Part shown: piece after piece, positions 58,166 through 64,000 of the stretch | Layout: every line of letters starts with the position of its first letter | Numbering within the stretch: position 1 is the first letter of the stretch | Assembly: GCF_963675165.1 (NCBI RefSeq) | Contig: NC_087385.1 | Span: 2,356,501 to 2,420,500, forward strand | Reading direction: 5' to 3' | DNA length: 64,000 nt | Source: Halichondria panicea | Lineage: Eukaryota > Porifera > Demospongiae > Suberitida > Halichondriidae | Notes under the pieces: generated by a model | The model's input: the letters and a program-made list of their open reading frames with translations, nothing else | What the model was told of the DNA's origin: nothing | Database searches by the model: none | Position numbers and translations under genes: made by a program

Positions 58166-59337
58166 AGAAGAAAGTAGCTAGTATGGTAGTCGACAGTAAA
58201 GCACAGGAGCTTTCTCAGCTCAGTAGTGAACTACACAGAAACCCTGAGCTTGGTTCTGAAGAGTTCAAGGCTCATGAATTACTGACAAATTTCCTTGAGA
58301 AGGAAGGTTTCACTGTAGAACGCTCCTACACTGGTATCGAAACAGCTTTCAGGGCCACCTTTGGCTCTGGGAGACCCAATGTGTGTGTGATCTGTGAGTA
58401 CGATGCTCTGCCTGAAATCGGTCATGCATGTGGACACAACCTCATAGCAGAGGCTGGAATTGCCGCTGGTTTGGGTTTGAAAGCTATTCTAGAACCGAGT
58501 GATGCCTCGAAGGGAACAGTAATTGTGATGGGCACTCCTGCTGAAGAAACTACTGGTGGAAAATTAAATTTGATAGAAAATGGAGCCTTCAACGATATTG
58601 ATATTGCCATGATGGTCCACCCTTTTCCTCTGAATATTGTTCAACCGGACTTTATCTGCTCAGCTACGAGAATTGTTACTTACACTGGCAAGGCGGCCCA
58701 CGCTGCTGCATTTCCCTGGGAAGGAGTGAACGCACTGGATGCAGCTGTGATGGCCTACACCTCTATCTCTGCCCTCAGACAGCAAATGAAGCCAACTTGG
58801 AAAGTCCATGGAATCATCACCAACGGAGGAGCCAAACCAAACATCATACCAGAGAAAGCTGCTATGGAGTACTATATTCGAGCACCAACTAAAACTGAAC
58901 TTGTTACACTAGTTGAAAAGGTTACTTCATGTTTTGAAAGTGCTGCTTTGGCAACTGGATGTCAAGTGGAAATAAATACGCCTTGTGCAGATTTCTTGAA
59001 TATTGTTCATAACCCAACTCTTTCCGATCTCTACCTGAAGAATTTGACAGAGCTAGGAGAGAAAAGCACAGAGATGATATCTGATTCTCCTGTGAAAGCC
59101 TCTACTGATATGGGTAATGTCTCACACGTTGTACCCTCGATTCATCCCATATACGCTATCGGCTCCGGTGAAATGAACCACACTCGAGAATTCACTGCCG
59201 TGACCAACACCCCTGAGGCGCACACAGCTACTCTGACTGCTGCCAAGGCCATGGCTCACACATGCATCGATGTGCTCACTACTAGCGGACTGTTAGAGAA
59301 GATAAAGCACGAAAAACAAACTACAAATGTTAGCTGA
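58156..59337 (+). CDS. PM20D2-like: M20 dipeptidase, PM20D2 type
   Basis: A single exon encodes 393 residues. PM20D2 is a cytosolic metallopeptidase that hydrolyses unusual dipeptides formed by carnosine synthase. The two-domain M20 plan is clear: a catalytic part with EYDALPEIGHACGHN and GTPAEETTGGK (metal ligands and the catalytic Glu pair), an inserted dimerisation domain (about 180-290, TGKAAHAAAFPWEGVNALDA), and a return to the catalytic fold with a late histidine region (MNHTREFTAVTN). Bacterial AbgB-type amidohydrolases share this plan, so the substrate is inferred. It has no intron, unlike most neighbours. It starts 187 bp after CFDP1 and converges on the UBE2Q-like gene. Confidence 0.9.
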   Translation: MALKKKVASMVVDSKAQELSQLSSELHRNPELGSEEFKAHELLTNFLEKEGFTVERSYTGIETAFRATFGSGRPNVCVICEYDALPEIGHACGHNLIAEAGIAAGLGLKAILEPSDASKGTVIVMGTPAEETTGGKLNLIENGAFNDIDIAMMVHPFPLNIVQPDFICSATRIVTYTGKAAHAAAFPWEGVNALDAAVMAYTSISALRQQMKPTWKVHGIITNGGAKPNIIPEKAAMEYYIRAPTKTELVTLVEKVTSCFESAALATGCQVEINTPCADFLNIVHNPTLSDLYLKNLTELGEKSTEMISDSPVKASTDMGNVSHVVPSIHPIYAIGSGEMNHTREFTAVTNTPEAHTATLTAAKAMAHTCIDVLTTSGLLEKIKHEKQTTNVS

Positions 59338-59574
59338 TAATAGTCATTCATTTTTGTGGTGCCGTTGCCCGCTCATGAAAAGCAGTTGTCTACTTGCATG
59401 AACTGCAGCACCCTCATTTGTGAATCATCTTTAACTAACCTGAGTAGGCCAATAATATTACACACCATACATGTATATAAATGAAAACTGGTAATAAACA
59501 CACAAAAATCATGATTGAAAAAAATAACACAACGCAGGAGTAAAATAGGAAGCCAGTATAGCATGGCCACAAAG

Positions 59575-62500
59575 TTATCTGTTCCAGCCATACTTGTGAA
59601 CCATTCTCTCAAAGGCAACTGTTGCCTCACTCTCTGAGTACTCCACATCGGGCCGACCACTGTCCAGGCGGGTGTTAGGATCAGAGATGATCTCCGAGCG
59701 TATCTGAACCAGGATGCTCTAAGGAAGGGGAAGAGGGAATGCATGAACGAACTTCAACACATGCTTTAAAATTGGTAAAAAAATGAACACGGTATCCCCA
59801 ACTACGCTTTTTAAATAAATGTAAAGGTTGGGCTGTTTGGCATCTCCTAAACAAGCAATTATCATAATCTTTATAGGACAGGTGTAGCTGTACTGTTGTA
59901 ATCACGCGGGTGAACAAAAATATCAAATATTGAGACAACTAAACGAACATGTATTACATGTACCTCAATGTCATTGGAGGGTGTCCAGCCTGATCTTGTA
60001 AGCATTTGCATACAAATACTACCTCCTACGGTCACGTGACCTGCAGTGGGCGCGAACAATGGGTTAGGATTTTAGGCACTAAAGAACACTCTGCAGCTGT
60101 CACTTTATAATCACAGGGTGTCATACAGAATTGTGAAGTGGAAATTAGAACATTAATTTTTACTAAAAAAAAAGGTCAACTGTTATTTCAATACCCTGTT
60201 AGTATATGTAAAGTGTCCAGCTATGGACCCCAACTAGTACCTGAATGCAAATTTTAGGGGGGGGGATTGGAGCTAGGGGGTATCCCCCTTCCCCCTGCTG
60301 ATAGATACCGTATCTAGCGGGTATTTCGAGGGTATAAATTGTCGCGGATTTAATTTTCATGGAACAGCGCCTTTTTTGCAGCATGCATGCATGAAATATT
60401 AAATTCGCGGTTATAAATGTTCGCGGTTCATGCCTAATCCGCGAAAACCACGAACATTTATACCCTCGAAATATACCCTCTATACGGTATTCATCCTCCA
60501 GATCTGCTTGATGGCAAGATTGAGGTGTTTGACCCCCCTCATGCACACCAATGATACATACGGAAAACTCAACAAAATAAATAGTGGTAGTGTAATAGAA
60601 TTGCACATACCAGTTAGAAACTTGAACCTTGGTCTCAGTATCCTGACAAAAGGAGGGTTCATTGGATAGTCCTTGGGAAACTTCATCTCTAGCTCCACTA
60701 CTGGTTTTCGGTTGCTATTTTTGGCATAGGCCTCCAAGTCCTCGGCTAATGGAGTATCTTTAGGGAAGTCGCTCAGCTCCACACCCCACACAAACAGGTT
60801 GTCCTGGATGCGTGGGTGTGTAGTGGAAATGTGTAGTGGAAGAGTGTGTGTGTGGGTGGGTGGGTGCATATGGGTCTGTGAGTAGGAGGGTGTGAGTATG
60901 AGTGTGTGTTCAGAGCAGTTTGTCTACAATTCTGTTGTGGGTTGTTGTGTCTGTCATTATGAGTACTGAGTACTTTGTTATCTAATGAGTAAAAAAGTAT
61001 GAAGTCATACTACTGGAAATTCCCTGGGAAATTTTAGGTAGGAGCCAATGCAGCACAAATTAAGAAAAGTAATACAGATTTTGAAGATGATCAAGCTATC
61101 AACAGTACTAATAGTAGTGGCAGTGTGCAGTGGGCTACCGAGGAGAGGGAGTTGCTATGGTGAGTAAGCTTGTCTGCAATCAAACAGAATTTTGAGTGTT
61201 TTCAACTACATGTACCATATATAGCTTGAGAGTAAACTTTAGGTGTAAGTGTTATATTATGTTATAATTATTATTATTACATACAATACCTTACCAAATT
61301 AGCTAGAGCAAAACATGAATGCCGTACGTGTAATCTATATTGGTTTCTATAGAAACCAAAAAACTCCCCTCTGACAACACCCTCATGATACAAAAAGGGG
61401 AATGGATTGAGGCCAATATCGTAGTGACTGGTTTGTCTGAGTCTGACAAGAACAGTATATTTATCAGCCTACAAGACACTTGTATCCATTCACCTAACTC
61501 CAACTCCCTGGCCAAATATCTATGGACACGTAGCAGTGACATTTGCCCTCCGTGGGCGGGGACAGAAGAAGATGAACGATGCAAATGGCTTACCATACAT
61601 ATTAAGGGAGATGCAGATAGTCTGAACAATACTAAGATTGGGTGGTGCCACTCAACAGAGGGGGGGACTGACATAAAACCCCAGTACTTGATCATTGTGA
61701 CAACATCTAAAAATTGGACAAGCACCTCAGGGCAAATGAAAACTGAAAGAGGTGAGTTGCTCCTAATGCATGTACATCTACATCTACATCTAAGAGTAGG
61801 AGCCATTGAACAGCAACTCCTAAAGTCACTCTGACTATAACGGAGCTCAGGCAGAAACATTGCACTAGAAAAAACAGGCTAGTGTATACGTGTGTATATC
61901 TGTAAGCAGCCAGTGTAATTTATATAAATGTATGTCAGAGCTAAAGAAGCCATGTAGCCTCATGGAAATCACCAGGGGAATTTTTCTCCCCCCTGCTTAC
62001 ATGATTGTTTACGATCATTACCATTGGCAGGTTTAACTAACACCACTGTGACAGCACTGGGAGTGTGGGTGGGATTGCTCCTGATCATAGTGATGATTCT
62101 TCTCGCCGTATTTGTTACCGTCCTGGCAGTCTGCTTTAAGAAAGTGAACAAGAAAGGGGAAAGGTATGCCAACAAACACCCTTTAATGCAGTGATGCTTG
62201 TTTGTAGTAGTTTTCCATGAACATGCATACAAGGCTGTAATAAGAAAACTTTGGAGCATACTAAAGGCCTGACACCAAAATCTGGTCTTGAGGCATTAGG
62301 TGAACGCCAGAAATATTAATTCTCTCTGTTGAGTGACTAGCACAACAGATTTAACGATGTTCAGATTGAGCCCAGGCTTATATTTGAAACCAAGCTCGAA
62401 CTAAACACGTTTTTCTATTAATTGACTAACCAAGCTTTCAAAATAGGCCACATTTTTACAGCATACATAATTATTGTATGGTACACAATATCATAGGCCA

Positions 62501-64000
62501 CACTACAGTCACACGTACACACTTGTACTAGTTCAAATGCACATTTAACTTAATCTGTTACCACTACAGGATCTAGGAGCAACGTACCGAACAAGAGAGC
62601 TACAGTAACATCGGCATAAACCCTCTTATAAAAAAAACTGAGATTTTAGAATAGTTTGGCAGCAATCACTATTATCAGTCACTCAGTATAAATTGACACA
62701 CATGATTATAACACAATTTTATTGGCGTAATAATTATGAGTACTGTACTTACCCCCTGTGGCTTGCCAGTGATCCCAAACTCTCCTGAAGATTTGTTCAG
62801 ACCTTTTAAGTCTGCAAACAATAGTGCAAGCCATTAACAGTATCGTACGTACGAGTGTCACTTTTGAGTCCAAATCATAAAGCCAATAAGACAACCATAA
62901 TTATAGCACGAAAATTTCGCGAGGCTTAATTTTCGCAGGTTAGCAATCCTCCACGAAAATTAGGTCGACAAAATTATAACAGAAGACACAACATTATTTA
63001 ACCAGATAGGGCGAAATGTATTCAGCTATTCCACGAAATTTAAGTGCCTCAACAATTTTGCACTATTAACAGGGTGTCATACAGGATTTTGAAGTAGAGG
63101 GAGGAAATATCGTACGCAGAGTGTGTTGAGCTAGGAGAACCCAGGGGCATGTCCCCCTGGATTGTTATAATTAGGTGGTCTTAGACACTAGTTGATAAGA
63201 TCTACATGGGAAGTACATGGGAAAAGTGCCTCAGAGCAGGTATGGGACTTAGTATACCTGCAAATTTACTTGCATACCTAGTATTCCGTTGTCAAGTAAT
63301 TATAATGTAGTCAAGTGGTTTGCGCATGCGCACTAGTATCTAAATGAGTTAGACACTGTTTTGTCGGTGTCCATGTGATTTAGAAGCCCTCAGCCACTTG
63401 TAGTACCCTCGCTACGCTCAGGATACTAATCAGTGACTTTGGGCTTCTAAATCCTATAGACACCTCCAAAACAGTTATTATTTAGTGAATTGTGGTGGGT
63501 TTTGGGGTTGCCTTTGCATAGTCATACAACTATATAGTACCTGAATGCAAATTTAGGGGGGGATAATCCCCCTTTCCCCTGTATGACACCTGCTATATGG
63601 TATTAAGCGAAACACCATAAGCAGTGTGTAAGATGTACATGTATGGTCGTAATTATAATTATACTTCTAACATGAACCTCTACGAAGGACCCTTATGAAT
63701 CCACAAACCTGGACAAACTACTGCATGTGGTGTTTCCCTGTAATCTACAACTATGATGATTAATAACTACTGAGTAGCCATGGCAATTACCTGCCAAGAG
63801 CCTGTGCACAGCTGATGGGGTTCCCTGGCCAGTGAAGAAGTCGTCAGCACTGACTGTCTGCTCCACACTGGGACTAGGGGGACAAGCAATCTACTAAATA
63901 TCATGCCATATCTTTTAATTAGAATAATATCCTACACAACATTGCTTAACACTGAGCATTAAACCAAGGCATACTCTACAATCACTATACATACTTCTCA
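59575..64000 (-). CDS. UBE2Q-like ubiquitin-conjugating enzyme, 5' part missing
   Basis: Five exons are seen, 63873-63791, 62811-62753, 60803-60611, 60040-59964 and 59718-59575. The next upstream exon lies beyond the window edge. The roughly 185 visible residues form a UBC fold. SAVHRLLADLKGL is the first helix, NPPFVRILRPRF the Pro-rich turn, and HVTVGGSICMQMLTRSGW carries the active-site Cys (compare GGALCMELLTKQGW in UBE2Q). SNDIESILVQIRSEI and a short tail ending YGWNR complete it. E2 enzymes pass ubiquitin from E1 to a substrate or E3. The C-terminal region lacks the vertebrate UBE2Q ending, so this is a UBE2Q-related but distinct branch. An intron (60804-62752) contains a complete gene on the other strand. 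Confidence 0.85.
60114..60298. mobile_element. Element of the CAGGGTGTCATACAG family, partial
   Basis: The left end CAGGGTGTCATACAG and the interior TACCTGAATGCAAATTT...CCCCCTTCCCCCTG match the fuller copy at 63070-63592. The right terminal repeat is degraded. Confidence 0.6.
60306..60489. mobile_element. MITE, TACCGTATAGCGGGTA family
   Basis: TACCGTATCTAGCGGGTATT opens and its complement closes the unit. The inner arms TTTCGAGGGTATAAAT / ATTTATACCCTCGAAA match those of 30402-30512. It lies in a UBE2Q-like intron. Confidence 0.8.
61087..62576 (+). CDS. Unrecognised type I membrane protein, nested gene
   Basis: Four exons, 61087-61159, 61353-61751, 62031-62163 and 62570-62576, give 203 residues, all GT-AG and in phase. 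A signal peptide (MIKLSTVLIVVAVCSGLP) leads into an ectodomain of about 140 residues with five cysteines. The ectodomain also has potential N-glycosylation sites (NNT, NWT, NTT). A membrane span follows (ALGVWVGLLLIIVMILLAVF...). The very short basic cytosolic tail is KKVNKKGERI; the last Ile and stop come from a 7-nt final exon, and intron retention would lengthen it. The fold looks like a small beta-rich surface receptor or ligand, but I recognise no family. The gene sits wholly within an intron of the UBE2Q-like gene on the opposite strand. Confidence 0.7.
63070..63592. mobile_element. MITE with CAGGGTGTCATACAGG ends
   Basis: CAGGGTGTCATACAGG opens and CCTGTATGACACCTG closes a 520-bp unit; a related partial copy is at 60114-60298. 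It lies in a UBE2Q-like intron. Confidence 0.75.

Noticed and set aside
1..64000. tRNA, rRNA or other structured RNA genes
   Set aside because: I looked for B-box (GGTTCGA) and cloverleaf patterns and saw none convincing. A covariance-model scan would be decisive.

Overview
This is animal nuclear DNA, most likely from a sponge (demosponge). The evidence is spliced genes with GT-AG introns, metazoan-only families (CAS adaptor, TRPA channel, retinoblastoma-like pocket protein), a short-chain collagen whose cysteine-rich tail resembles sponge short-chain collagens, and AT-rich introns littered with short inverted-repeat transposons. The species cannot be named from the sequence. I rebuilt the gene models by hand, joining exons so that splice phase is kept from end to end. 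For eleven genes the complete model gives an exact multiple of three, which supports the structures.

Layout. 12-3344 (+) intronless TRPA-type channel. 3627-13363 (-) p107/p130-like pocket protein, 18 exons. 13854-15519 (-) NTF2. A 258-bp divergent promoter carrying a palindromic NRF1-type site. 15778-21248 (+) LSM14. 21798-29191 (+) a kelch / coiled-coil / protein kinase fusion. 30676-40200 (-) POGLUT2/3-like (KDELC) ER protein O-glucosyltransferase, with a short-chain collagen gene (33213-34134, +) nested in its fourth intron. 40579-43311 (-) p130Cas-type scaffold. 43811-50262 (+) TMEM170. 50586-51027 (-) SMIM13-like microprotein. 51161-57968 (+) CFDP1/Swc5. 58156-59337 (+) intronless PM20D2-type M20 peptidase. 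59575-64000 (-) UBE2Q-like E2, cut by the window edge, with an unrecognised single-pass membrane protein gene (61087-62576, +) nested in one of its introns.

How the genes relate. Most are housekeeping genes packed with 0.1-0.5 kb between them, and three neighbouring pairs are divergent (NTF2/LSM14, CAS/TMEM170, SMIM13/CFDP1). The set CAS-TMEM170-CFDP1 matches the human 16q23.1 cluster BCAR1-CFDP1-TMEM170A. RBL2 and NUTF2 are also on human 16q, so the window looks like a piece of an ancient animal linkage group. Two genes encoding secretory-pathway proteins sit inside introns of opposite-strand hosts.

The non-coding space is dominated by non-autonomous DNA transposons in several recognisable families. 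One is a hAT-like element with perfect 8-bp target duplications and six copies of a GAATAATAGG motif. There are also decayed remnants of a Ty3/gypsy integrase and of a LINE-type reverse transcriptase, plus tandem duplications and CA microsatellites. One microsatellite forms the 3' splice site of a coding exon. I saw no CRISPR array, rRNA or convincing tRNA. The most notable items are the kelch-kinase fusion, the conserved CAS-TMEM170-CFDP1 neighbourhood, and the orphan nested membrane protein.
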